DNA from: Bacteroidales bacterium
GTDB taxonomy: Bacteria; Bacteroidota; Bacteroidia; Bacteroidales; UBA3663
Reading direction: 5' to 3'
Assembly (NCBI GenBank): GCA_024694125.1
Contig: JAILKE010000014.1
Span: 51,294 to 115,293, forward strand
Length of the DNA stretch: 64,000 bases
The notes below the pieces were generated by a model. That model was not told where the DNA came from. It did not search any database and saw only the letters and a program-made list of their open reading frames with translations. The translations under genes were made by a program, and so were the position numbers. The number at the start of each line of letters is the position of its first letter. Position 1 is the first letter of the stretch. Below are positions 26,942 through 35,547 of the stretch, piece after piece.

Positions 26942-28243
26942 TTAAGTGAATATGTATTTTGTTCGACCTTTTCCAAATGTTTCCGTTTTAATTGTCGTCT
27001 CAAACGGGAACCCGTCCGGCACTTGAGCTATTTGAGCTAGAATATTCTTCATCTCTTCGCTATTTGTGAAAAATTTCTTTGGTTCTCCATTAACCTCAAT
27101 AGAAATAATGCAGCGGTCTTCTCCCTGATCAGTCTTGATTCCGGTCTCAAAATCTTTTACCACAATTGGAAGATTGACTAGTTCTCTAACACTGATAACT
27201 GCACCCGCGAAACGCTTTTTGCCATCTTCGGGTTTGTAGGATACGTTCAAATCTTTGAATGATTTCATATCTATACCTGTAATTTTTTGGAATAAGTTAT
27301 TGCAATCGGCATGCTTTGTCATGCCATAAAAACTTGCGATGAGCTCAGATCTTCGTTTACGGCTCAAGATGTCGTGCATGTGTTGAGCCATTCTCTTCTT
27401 AATACGTTTGCGTATTTTAACGTGAGTAGGATATATAACATAACCGAGAAAGTCGATTCCTTCCTCTATCGGGAAGATTCTTTCGTTCCCCTTCACTTTT
27501 AACTCAATAGAGGATATACGCTCATGTACTATATCTCTAATTGCCCATAACTGGTGCTTGTCAGGAGCAAGGACCACTCCGTCGTCACAGTATCTATAGA
27601 AATATCGAACACCGCATTCATCCTTCAGATAATGATCCAAATACGTCGACAAAAGCAGATTCCCTACACCTTGCGAACTGCGTAGCCCAAGTGATAGCCC
27701 ATGAGGCATTAAGCGGACAAAACCATCTAAAATTTTCAGAAGGGTTGGATCCTTAAATACTCTTTTAAGGCAATACATAGCGTACTCTTGATTGACGCTC
27801 TCATAAAATTTGGAAATATCGAATTTATAACAATATCGGGTACCAATCGGATCTTGCTGAATATCTCGACATATATATTTTAGCAGGTCATGCATACCTC
27901 TTCCTTTAATCGAGGCATTTGTCGTTCGAATAAATCTACGCCGAATATGTTTATCAACAACGGACATAATTGCATGTGCAGCTATCCGATCTCGCAATGG
28001 TAGTATTTGTATTTTCCTAGCTTTGCCCCCTTCAACAATCTCTTTCTCATAGAATGAACTGATTTTAAATGAGCCATTTTCTATCTCCGAAGACAATTCG
28101 GTAATTATATCTTCTTTGTGTGCCAAAAGATAAATGCCTTGCTGCGACTGTTTCCTTTCGGAGCCTCTTAACACCGAATCAAAAGAGAGTAGCATATTAT
28201 GATAATCGATGATTTCTTGGATTATATTACCATCTCTATGCAT
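26942..28243 (-). CDS. Diversity-generating retroelement reverse transcriptase
   Basis: 433 residues, within the range of these enzymes. The polymerase centre is YRYCDDGVVL (about residues 214-223). Motif 4 contains LGLRSSQGVGN (about 181-191), the SQ form that marks retroelement RTs of this class instead of the usual QG. KFDISKFYESV supplies the first catalytic Asp, and FLGYVIYP is motif 6. It copies the template-repeat RNA with errors opposite adenines, and the cDNA replaces the variable repeat. The template lies 198 bp upstream on the same strand. No Avd-type gene is adjacent. Confidence 0.94.
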   Translation of the reverse strand: MHRDGNIIQEIIDYHNMLLSFDSVLRGSERKQSQQGIYLLAHKEDIITELSSEIENGSFKISSFYEKEIVEGGKARKIQILPLRDRIAAHAIMSVVDKHIRRRFIRTTNASIKGRGMHDLLKYICRDIQQDPIGTRYCYKFDISKFYESVNQEYAMYCLKRVFKDPTLLKILDGFVRLMPHGLSLGLRSSQGVGNLLLSTYLDHYLKDECGVRYFYRYCDDGVVLAPDKHQLWAIRDIVHERISSIELKVKGNERIFPIEEGIDFLGYVIYPTHVKIRKRIKKRMAQHMHDILSRKRRSELIASFYGMTKHADCNNLFQKITGIDMKSFKDLNVSYKPEDGKKRFAGAVISVRELVNLPIVVKDFETGIKTDQGEDRCIISIEVNGEPKKFFTNSEEMKNILAQIAQVPDGFPFETTIKTETFGKGRTKYIFT

Positions 28244-28440
28244 ATTGCATGATTTATAGAAGGTAAAGGCCTTCCGTCCTTCGGGCCTTACTTCTTCGAA
28301 TCCAATACGGACCTACCAAACTATACCCGATGCTTGATTTTTCACCTTTCCGGCTTACTCAACCGCTGCTGGTGAGGCTCGTTCCCTTCGGCACTACAGT
28401 AGAGACACGTCGCTTTTGTAGGAGGCCGATGTAAAGATGT

Positions 28441-28553
28441 CCAGACGAGAGCCGATGTTCGCGTTCGCATTCGATGGGTCGTTGTTCGCATTCGCACACG
28501 AAACGCCGCCATTCGCGTTCGCGTTATTGTACCCACGGGCAACCACACGGCTG
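28441..28553 (-). other. Template repeat (TR) of the retroelement
   Basis: 113 bp matching the variable repeat at 28779-28891 at 101 positions. Read on the minus strand it is full of AAC/AAT codons alternating with GCG. It has 25 adenines, of which 11 differ in the variable repeat; only 1 of the 88 other bases differs. The last 15 or so bases (CGGCTCTCGTCTGG) are identical in both and are the likely initiation-of-homing segment. The region 28244-28440 between TR and the reverse transcriptase has no gene and probably forms the structured 3' part of the template RNA. Confidence 0.93.
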
Positions 28554-28605
28554 AAGGAAACTCTACCTACTATATTAACGGAAAAATTCAATAAAATTGT
28601 ACGGA

Positions 28606-28633
28606 AAATAAAAAAAATGACCCGCTTCGCGGG
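28606..28633 (-). terminator. Terminator of the target gene
   Basis: CCCGC/GCGGG hairpin (28621-28625 with 28629-28633) followed on the minus strand by a T-rich run. It separates the target-gene transcript from the TR/RT unit. Confidence 0.6.
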
Positions 28634-28639
28634 AAATAA

Positions 28640-28672
28640 GTATGGCGTTCGAACATTGTCCGAACGCCATAC
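28640..28672. repeat. Perfect 12-bp inverted repeat between VR and TR
   Basis: GTATGGCGTTCG (28640-28651) is complementary to 28661-28672 with a 9-nt loop. It lies about 105 bp past the VR and just after the target-gene stop. In the Bordetella phage system a hairpin downstream of the VR helps target recognition; here the distance is larger, so this role is only possible. Confidence 0.6.
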
Positions 28673-28710
28673 AACGTTTTGTCGCTTCGCTCCCGCGTTG
28701 ACGCTTTCGT

Positions 28711-31700
28711 TTACGATATCTCGCTCAACGCTTTATACGACGCGACGCTTTGCGCTTTGACGATTTGTCCGCGGAAGGCCAGACGAGAGCCGACGCTCGC
28801 GCTCGCATACGATGGGTCGTAGTTCGCATGAGCACACGAAACGCCGCCATACGCGTGCGCGTAAGCGTACCCACGGGCAACCACACGGCTGGAACTACCA
28901 GAGTAATAATACAGGTCACAATAGCCGGTAGAGGAAGAACCTGTAGCGTTGCCAACAGGTATGACATCGCAATATTTACCATGATAGACACCTCCAATAT
29001 AAGTTCCGGAATTAGTTGATCCCTTCACATTTCGGACCGAGCCATCTGGCATCGTGATGCTCCACAGTCCTGCTCCTGATTGGTTTACCCGAACATTATC
29101 CACCCAATCGTATTTGCAGCCATAAATATCCTCGTAGCCTAAGCAATTGGTACTCTTAATGGACGAATAAACTGCAGTACCATAGGCATCGGTCGAACGA
29201 TAGAATGCGGTTCCTTCCGAGTCATAGCCGCCGACAGTAGTCCCATCTGTATTGACAGTGTCCTGCATGCCCAGCAATGCTGTCGCCCCTGTAGTTCGAC
29301 TGTTCGTATGCGCACCTGCGCCGCATTGCATCTGGGAATTTCGACGTCCATATTTTATATAGAATAGGTTGGCAATATCTCGATGCATCTCGTAGTCGAT
29401 TTGTTGCATGCCTCGTTGGGCGGAATAATCATTGAACGAGGTCCAGGACATATTGCCCAATGTATAATCTCCATTGGCGCAACTACGCAGTTTGTCATTC
29501 ACGACCACACTTCCGAAGACTGCGGTCAAACACTCTTCATGCTCTACCCAGTCAGGCTCCATATCCTCAATCTTGTCACTATTGCTCAATACCACATTAT
29601 CGAAATCCACGGCGGTCGATATCGTAAAATATAGGTACTTAGCGCCTGAAGGGACATCGCAGATCAGATACATGCCATTCTCGAACTTATTTGTGAGAGA
29701 ACTGGCCGTTACAGTGCTGAGAATACCGTCAGATTCATCAACAAAAAGAGAACATTCCAAAGATTCTCCGACTACAGTAGGGAACCTCACGTGGCTATGT
29801 TGACTCACATCAACGCGCAATACAGCATAGCCCGACTTGGCAGACAGACTGTCCTCAATTGTATCATGGTTGCGCAGTAAGATATATCCGTTCCGATATC
29901 CTGCTGTATCAGCTACGAGATCATCCCACGTCTTAACAGTACAATCAGGCGTCGATGGTCTTGACGTACCAAAACTATAGCAGCTATAGTGCTTGTGGTT
30001 CAGATAATCATTGATTCCTTTGAACCAATAATGGGGTTCGTACATCATAACGTCGCCCTCTGATGCATCCAGGTTAGCTGCTGTGGCAGAAGAAACATCC
30101 TCCGAATCCGCGTAGAAATTAGAGTCATCGTCATGAAGTTGGCAAATAGTAGCAACTCCAGCACCTGTTATTTTAGACAACACCCTGTGACGTGCCGACA
30201 AAATAGCATTGATATGAGCGCTTGGAACATAGTCATTACCGTATTTGTATCCGGTTTTGTTGTCCAGATTCGATACGTTGGCATCATCAGACACACTATC
30301 GTCGAACTCAACCATAGTATACTCCGGTTGAATAATATTAAGTTCCGGGAAGTGAGCCGAAGCTGTGGCGTATGTTTCGTCGTCCATATACTTGGTTAGG
30401 TGGACGGTGCCAACTAAAGCACAAGTCGTCGTCGTATTGCCTTCGCTATCGATACCACCCAAGTTCATGAACGAATTGAGCCATGTGCCATCATCTTCTC
30501 TGTCAATTCCAGTGACTCGCAGTCTCTCCAGGTTTGGGCATTGATTCTTGATTGTTTCCCAGTCCAAGCCAGGGCAATTGTCAAACACCATCGATACGAC
30601 ATTGGAATAGCCTGCAATATTCAGTCCCGACATCGTAAGTTTCGGCAAGTATTCCAGGTAGAGGTATTTTATTGTGTCGGGCAAGATGGCAGAAGTGACA
30701 GGCGCACCTTTAGCGAATATAACACTATACAGTCTCGTACCACCGCAATCGAGTGACTGTAGCTTTTGCTGCTGACTTAGATCCAGTTCCGTGGATGTGG
30801 TACTTCCTGTTCGGGCCTGTTGCTGCCCATTGAGGTTCAATACGCGCAATTGCTTACACCCCGACAGCATCATATACCAGCCCGTGCTGCCAGAGCCATT
30901 GGACGTCATCACGAACTCACGGAGATTAGAGCAGAACGAGAGATCCAGCGCATTCTTTATGTTATCACCAATTCCACTCATATCCAATGTGACCATCCTG
31001 CTGGCGCCATACATGCGTATCGGGTCATTGATTGTACGAGCACCGGAGATAGACATCACAGCCTCTGTGCCGGCCTCTACGACACCCGTATTATATTCAT
31101 TTGGGTTGTTGATGGTGCCATATCCATACGCATACTCCTCACTACCCACGATTCGAATAGTATTGGCTTCCTCGTCTGTCGTGCGGCTTACGTAACAATC
31201 GATGAGATCTGCGCGAAAATCAGCAGTACCATACTTGGCATCCAGCAATGCTGCTCTGTTAGTCCACAAGAATGTTCGGTGAGTCTCGCATGATCCTTTC
31301 AATGCATAGATGAACGGCCAGGTTCGGCCATAAGTCTCTTCGATAGCAGGAGTCACATACTTGAAGATTCCGCTCTTGTTGTACTGCCGCTTTGACCAAT
31401 TACCCATTTGTTCCTCGTCAAACATGGTCAATACTCTGTTGGTCGTCATCTTCGTTCGGAAGTTGGCTGCCGCAGTTTTAATATCTTCCATGCAATTTGC
31501 CAGCAGCATATTCCACAACCAGCTATCGTGACCCTCGAAGGCATACTTGGAAGCTTCTGCATCCCAAGTCTCTCTCTTCAACGTATAGTCATATTTCAAG
31601 AATGAATCATTGCGGCGTCCCAGGGCTGTATCACCGTCGTAATAGGTGATATACCATATTAGTCCATCCCAAGTACGAAGCAACATATTCTTGGCGCGCT

Positions 31701-34700
31701 GATCTACGCTCATGAAGTAATCAGTGAAGACATACCAAGTGCACAGATGCTGGCGGTCGAAATAGTCATCCAGTTCAGAAGCAAATTTTGAACTTACCCA
31801 TGTCGAGATATCATCTGCATCTGCTCCGGCTGGCACGCAATCACGTATCCAACCCCACAAGCGTTTGATTGCGGTTTCCTGCTCTGTCGTCCAAGAAGTG
31901 GTTGTAACATCTTCTGGATAGTTGAACTCGCAGGCAGCATCAAAATTAGCAGTCAGGTCTTCGTCGCTGTCGGATTGGAAAAGACATGGACGGGCTGTGT
32001 TGTTGAGAAACTCCAGAGTAATTGGGCATACAGGCTCAAATCCATCCACGCCTTCCATTCCGAAGAGTTTGCCACTCTTTGACTTCTCATTGTTGAAGTT
32101 GTACTGGCCATAATAGGTATTCTCGCCGTCATCCGTCTCACTACCGAAGATATCAATCGGGAATCCATCTATAGCAGACCGGACAGATATCGCGCTTAGG
32201 ACCTCGCCTCCGTTCTCATACTCATATTGCTGGGGCGGAGTCAACAGCCCTAGCTCCTTCATCACGTCGTTGTAAAGCTTAGCCACGCCGGTGTTGAGTG
32301 CCATTGATGAATCTGAGTAGTCGGCCTTCATACAGAAGACGTTGTTGGCGATGCTGGTAGGCCGCATTTTATACTTACGGTTTTCTTGAAGGCTTCCATC
32401 GACATACAGTGCCAATTGCTCTCCTCCCTTATTCATATAGATGCGGTAATTCTTGCGTGGATACTTGGTCGACGAGGTACCCTGTATGCGCACATAGCAA
32501 TCCTTCAGTACGAAGTCATACTCCGAACCCATTGGTGAATAGAAGTAGATATCGCACTCGAAATCTGTCTTCTTATTATTCGTCATATTGAGTTCATCGA
32601 GGCCTCCGGTTCGAACGAAGCGCATTACACCTCTACCTCGTTGACGCAATACATCTATATCGACTTCGTTCTGTCCGCCCATGACATCATTGTCGTCATA
32701 TAGTTCAAGCATCTCATCCGCATCTGTCCTGTCCACGATGTAATTCTCTAGGAGTTCGTCATCGCTCAGGCACCGATTGTATATACGGATGTTCCTCAGT
32801 TCCACATCAGCCTCGTCACTTTGTATGACGAGGTTTTGAGCATCACCCTGCATAAAACTGAAAGTGCGGTCATATAGGTCGGCACTTGATAGAACGCCAT
32901 TCAGGTATAGTTCCATCAGACGCGATTCACTACGTGGCTGTATGGCAAAGGCAACCTTCAGCCATTCGTTTGGAGCATATTTCGAAGACAACTCTATGTC
33001 ACGAGTTACTTCGTCTCCATCCTCATTGGTATAGGTCACTGAAGTGCCCGTCTTGAAGCTTGCCTCCTGAGTCGTGACCGACAGGCCCATTCCATTGTCT
33101 ATGCACGAGATTACATTATAGGATCGGTCTGCAACGTTGCTCACTTTGATCTCGAACTCGACAGTCAAGCCAGTCGATGCTGCGTCGGTTTCGAATGGTT
33201 TGTAATCCAGTTCCACCTTCGCCCCATTAGTTAGTTTCAGGCTAGAACCCGTCCATCCGTTCGAACTCCAATCGAAGCCCGTTAGAACGGCACTATAATC
33301 GCCAGAGGTCCACTCTGCTGGCGAGGACTCCCCATTACTGCGGCCATCGGCACTCCATTTCGCAACGAGACCGTACGTTGCTTCACTTATCTCCACACCG
33401 CCATCGACTACTTCTATGTTCAATGTTGCTACACTTTCCCCGACACCGATTGCAAGCAAGTAAGTCCCTTGCTCTGCAAAACGGTTAGTTATAGTCTGTA
33501 CTGTTCGTGGCGCGCTGAGGGTTGCAATGGTTACTCCATCTCTCAGGACGGTCACGGTAGCGGGCGTCTGAACTGGATCATAAGCAACAAAGCTTATCTC
33601 CATGCTACGATATTGCCCCACTGATATAGATGGAGTTTGTGACGGACCGAAGATACGTCCGTCGCTGTTCACTATCTTTAACCCTACGAAAGGAGCACCG
33701 CTGCCTTGTATGCAGAAGTCCATATATATACTCTCGCTCAACAATGTCAGACTCTCGCTGGCAGCCATCTCTGCGACCATCTGCAAGCTGTGTTTGCCGG
33801 CAGATAGGCCTGCCATACTTACAGAGAAACTTCCGTTGGTAGTACCAGAACGAGTAATGGTTTGGCTATCGGCTTGGACTCCGTCCAGATACAACGTCAC
33901 TACTTTGCTGCCAGTGCCCGTGATGGCAAAAGGAATGCTCAGATTCCCTTCGGCAGAATATCCTCCGTTGCTTAGTCCCGAGGCAATGCTATAGCTACTG
34001 GTCAGGGACAACGATACGACCTTGACACTGACGTATGCCTGTTTTCTTTGCTCCGTACCTGTTGTCGGATCTGTAGTCGTGGCAAGCACGTACACGTCAT
34101 TGGTTCCGGACAGCAGATAGTCGCTGAGGTTCAAAGTGTAGGAACCCTTACTGATATCCTGCAATGTATTTGTATATGCCACTGTTGTTCCTCGCTTCAC
34201 CGTGATGGTGATGGTGGCCTTTTGTCCTGTACTTTCGCCATTGGCGTCTCCACTGTTGTACTGATGGTCATACGAGTAGGTCAATACGGCACTGCTGCCT
34301 TCCTTTATTATGCTTTGGTCCACCGCGGCCGAGAGCACGACCTTAGTCGTCGAGCCTGACCCGCTGCCCCCGGAACCTGCTGGGATCTCGAAGCTCGTTA
34401 CCACACCACCCTGCTGGTTGGTAAGTGATACCGTCACGGTGTTACCATCCTCGCTTGTCTCCACATCGGAACCAGATATGGTATTGCCCGACAACTCGTT
34501 TAGTCGGCTTGCGACAGCCTTGTTTTGCACTGGATTAGTGCTTTCAGTATCCAGGCTTTCGTCCACTTGTACCTCCTCGATTACCAGATTGACATTACCG
34601 TCTTCGTCTGGATCAATGGTGGTCCCATTCAAGGTCAATGATTTGACAGTTCCAGCCCCGCCGAAGTCAACCCAGCTGGCAGTCTCCGTCCAGGTGGTTA

Positions 34701-35535
34701 GAGACGTTCCGACAAATTGCTTGGTCTCCCACTTACCCACGGTTGTCTCATACGTGATGCAGCATCCCTTGCAGCGTCGCTTCTCTTCTACTGCAGCTAT
34801 AGCCGTTGACAATGTATAATAACCGGACTCAAGTGGATACACGGTCGTGACGTTGATGGTGTTGCCGCCTCCGGAACTGCTCGCCTCCGTCAGTGTTGCA
34901 TCATCCTCGCTCCAGGCATACAGTGTCTCGCCCAACAGATAGATCTTATCCTTTAATATCTGGGTCCGATCTGCGGACATATACAGATCTGCAGTATCCC
35001 ATTCACCATAGTAAACATCTCCACTTTTAGCAGCGAAACAACCGGCAGATTGCAGGTAATAGATTCCATCAACGGACGGAGCGGTGCCGCTTTGCAGCGT
35101 TATCTCTCCTTCTACTATGCCGTCTATACGTGTTGTTGCACCTCGAGCACCGGCATTTGCCGTGACCTCATACTCTTCTGCTATTTGCTGGACCACTTCT
35201 GCAGCGGCAATGGCGTTCGTTGTCGCCGCATCGGCTTCATCCGCTGCTAGAGTAGCTGCATCCTTGGCCGCCACTGCGTCCGTTGCAGCTGCATCTGCCG
35301 CACTCGCCGCTGCAGACGCCTCTGCTGCAGCAGTATTGGCAACAGCAGCAGCCTCTGTTGCAGGCGCTCCGAGGAGTGACAATGGTGCCCGCACCACATC
35401 ATCTCCCCTCATAGCCGGCAGTGAATCTATACCGTCCAACGTGGACACTTCCTCAAGCGCATCGGCAGATTGGCTATTGGCCTCAATTTGATTGAGAACC
35501 TCTTCGATGATTGTAAGCTTCTCTTCGTCTGTCAT
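28711..35535 (-). CDS. Giant tail protein diversified by the retroelement
   Basis: 2274 residues. An Ala-rich coiled-coil-like N-terminus (about 60-130) probably attaches it to the tail. A beta-rich region with Ig-like repeats follows, then a LamG/concanavalin-like domain (about 720-930). Next is a segment resembling CotH kinase (about 1000-1310: RIQGTSSTKYPRKNYRIYM, VDQRAKNMLL, YYDGDTALG), and a leucine-rich-like region (about 1510-1690). The last 250 residues look like a C-type-lectin fold: GLWSITMPDGSVRNVKG, then SSSRVVARGY, the usual scaffold for such variable repeats. Residues about 2215-2253 are encoded by the VR. It is likely a receptor-binding protein or adhesin at the tail tip. Confidence 0.88.
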   Translation of the reverse strand: MTDEEKLTIIEEVLNQIEANSQSADALEEVSTLDGIDSLPAMRGDDVVRAPLSLLGAPATEAAAVANTAAAEASAAASAADAAATDAVAAKDAATLAADEADAATTNAIAAAEVVQQIAEEYEVTANAGARGATTRIDGIVEGEITLQSGTAPSVDGIYYLQSAGCFAAKSGDVYYGEWDTADLYMSADRTQILKDKIYLLGETLYAWSEDDATLTEASSSGGGNTINVTTVYPLESGYYTLSTAIAAVEEKRRCKGCCITYETTVGKWETKQFVGTSLTTWTETASWVDFGGAGTVKSLTLNGTTIDPDEDGNVNLVIEEVQVDESLDTESTNPVQNKAVASRLNELSGNTISGSDVETSEDGNTVTVSLTNQQGGVVTSFEIPAGSGGSGSGSTTKVVLSAAVDQSIIKEGSSAVLTYSYDHQYNSGDANGESTGQKATITITVKRGTTVAYTNTLQDISKGSYTLNLSDYLLSGTNDVYVLATTTDPTTGTEQRKQAYVSVKVVSLSLTSSYSIASGLSNGGYSAEGNLSIPFAITGTGSKVVTLYLDGVQADSQTITRSGTTNGSFSVSMAGLSAGKHSLQMVAEMAASESLTLLSESIYMDFCIQGSGAPFVGLKIVNSDGRIFGPSQTPSISVGQYRSMEISFVAYDPVQTPATVTVLRDGVTIATLSAPRTVQTITNRFAEQGTYLLAIGVGESVATLNIEVVDGGVEISEATYGLVAKWSADGRSNGESSPAEWTSGDYSAVLTGFDWSSNGWTGSSLKLTNGAKVELDYKPFETDAASTGLTVEFEIKVSNVADRSYNVISCIDNGMGLSVTTQEASFKTGTSVTYTNEDGDEVTRDIELSSKYAPNEWLKVAFAIQPRSESRLMELYLNGVLSSADLYDRTFSFMQGDAQNLVIQSDEADVELRNIRIYNRCLSDDELLENYIVDRTDADEMLELYDDNDVMGGQNEVDIDVLRQRGRGVMRFVRTGGLDELNMTNNKKTDFECDIYFYSPMGSEYDFVLKDCYVRIQGTSSTKYPRKNYRIYMNKGGEQLALYVDGSLQENRKYKMRPTSIANNVFCMKADYSDSSMALNTGVAKLYNDVMKELGLLTPPQQYEYENGGEVLSAISVRSAIDGFPIDIFGSETDDGENTYYGQYNFNNEKSKSGKLFGMEGVDGFEPVCPITLEFLNNTARPCLFQSDSDEDLTANFDAACEFNYPEDVTTTSWTTEQETAIKRLWGWIRDCVPAGADADDISTWVSSKFASELDDYFDRQHLCTWYVFTDYFMSVDQRAKNMLLRTWDGLIWYITYYDGDTALGRRNDSFLKYDYTLKRETWDAEASKYAFEGHDSWLWNMLLANCMEDIKTAAANFRTKMTTNRVLTMFDEEQMGNWSKRQYNKSGIFKYVTPAIEETYGRTWPFIYALKGSCETHRTFLWTNRAALLDAKYGTADFRADLIDCYVSRTTDEEANTIRIVGSEEYAYGYGTINNPNEYNTGVVEAGTEAVMSISGARTINDPIRMYGASRMVTLDMSGIGDNIKNALDLSFCSNLREFVMTSNGSGSTGWYMMLSGCKQLRVLNLNGQQQARTGSTTSTELDLSQQQKLQSLDCGGTRLYSVIFAKGAPVTSAILPDTIKYLYLEYLPKLTMSGLNIAGYSNVVSMVFDNCPGLDWETIKNQCPNLERLRVTGIDREDDGTWLNSFMNLGGIDSEGNTTTTCALVGTVHLTKYMDDETYATASAHFPELNIIQPEYTMVEFDDSVSDDANVSNLDNKTGYKYGNDYVPSAHINAILSARHRVLSKITGAGVATICQLHDDDSNFYADSEDVSSATAANLDASEGDVMMYEPHYWFKGINDYLNHKHYSCYSFGTSRPSTPDCTVKTWDDLVADTAGYRNGYILLRNHDTIEDSLSAKSGYAVLRVDVSQHSHVRFPTVVGESLECSLFVDESDGILSTVTASSLTNKFENGMYLICDVPSGAKYLYFTISTAVDFDNVVLSNSDKIEDMEPDWVEHEECLTAVFGSVVVNDKLRSCANGDYTLGNMSWTSFNDYSAQRGMQQIDYEMHRDIANLFYIKYGRRNSQMQCGAGAHTNSRTTGATALLGMQDTVNTDGTTVGGYDSEGTAFYRSTDAYGTAVYSSIKSTNCLGYEDIYGCKYDWVDNVRVNQSGAGLWSITMPDGSVRNVKGSTNSGTYIGGVYHGKYCDVIPVGNATGSSSTGYCDLYYYSGSSSRVVARGYAYAHAYGGVSCAHANYDPSYASASVGSRLAFRGQIVKAQSVASYKALSEIS
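28779..28891 (-). other. Variable repeat (VR) in the tail protein
   Basis: 113 bp aligned without gaps to the TR. On the coding strand every Asn codon position of the template may be changed: the protein has A, Y, H, Y, H, N, Y, Y, S, S and V where the template would give ten N and one I. All but one of the 12 base changes are at template A; the exception is a silent G to T in an Ala codon. Confidence 0.93.
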
Positions 35536-35547
35536 AATCGTGATTTT

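Noticed and set aside
28394-28591. Open frames across the template repeat that look like part of a lectin domain
   Set aside because: The resemblance comes from the template being a copy of the target gene's 3' end; it is a template RNA, not a gene.
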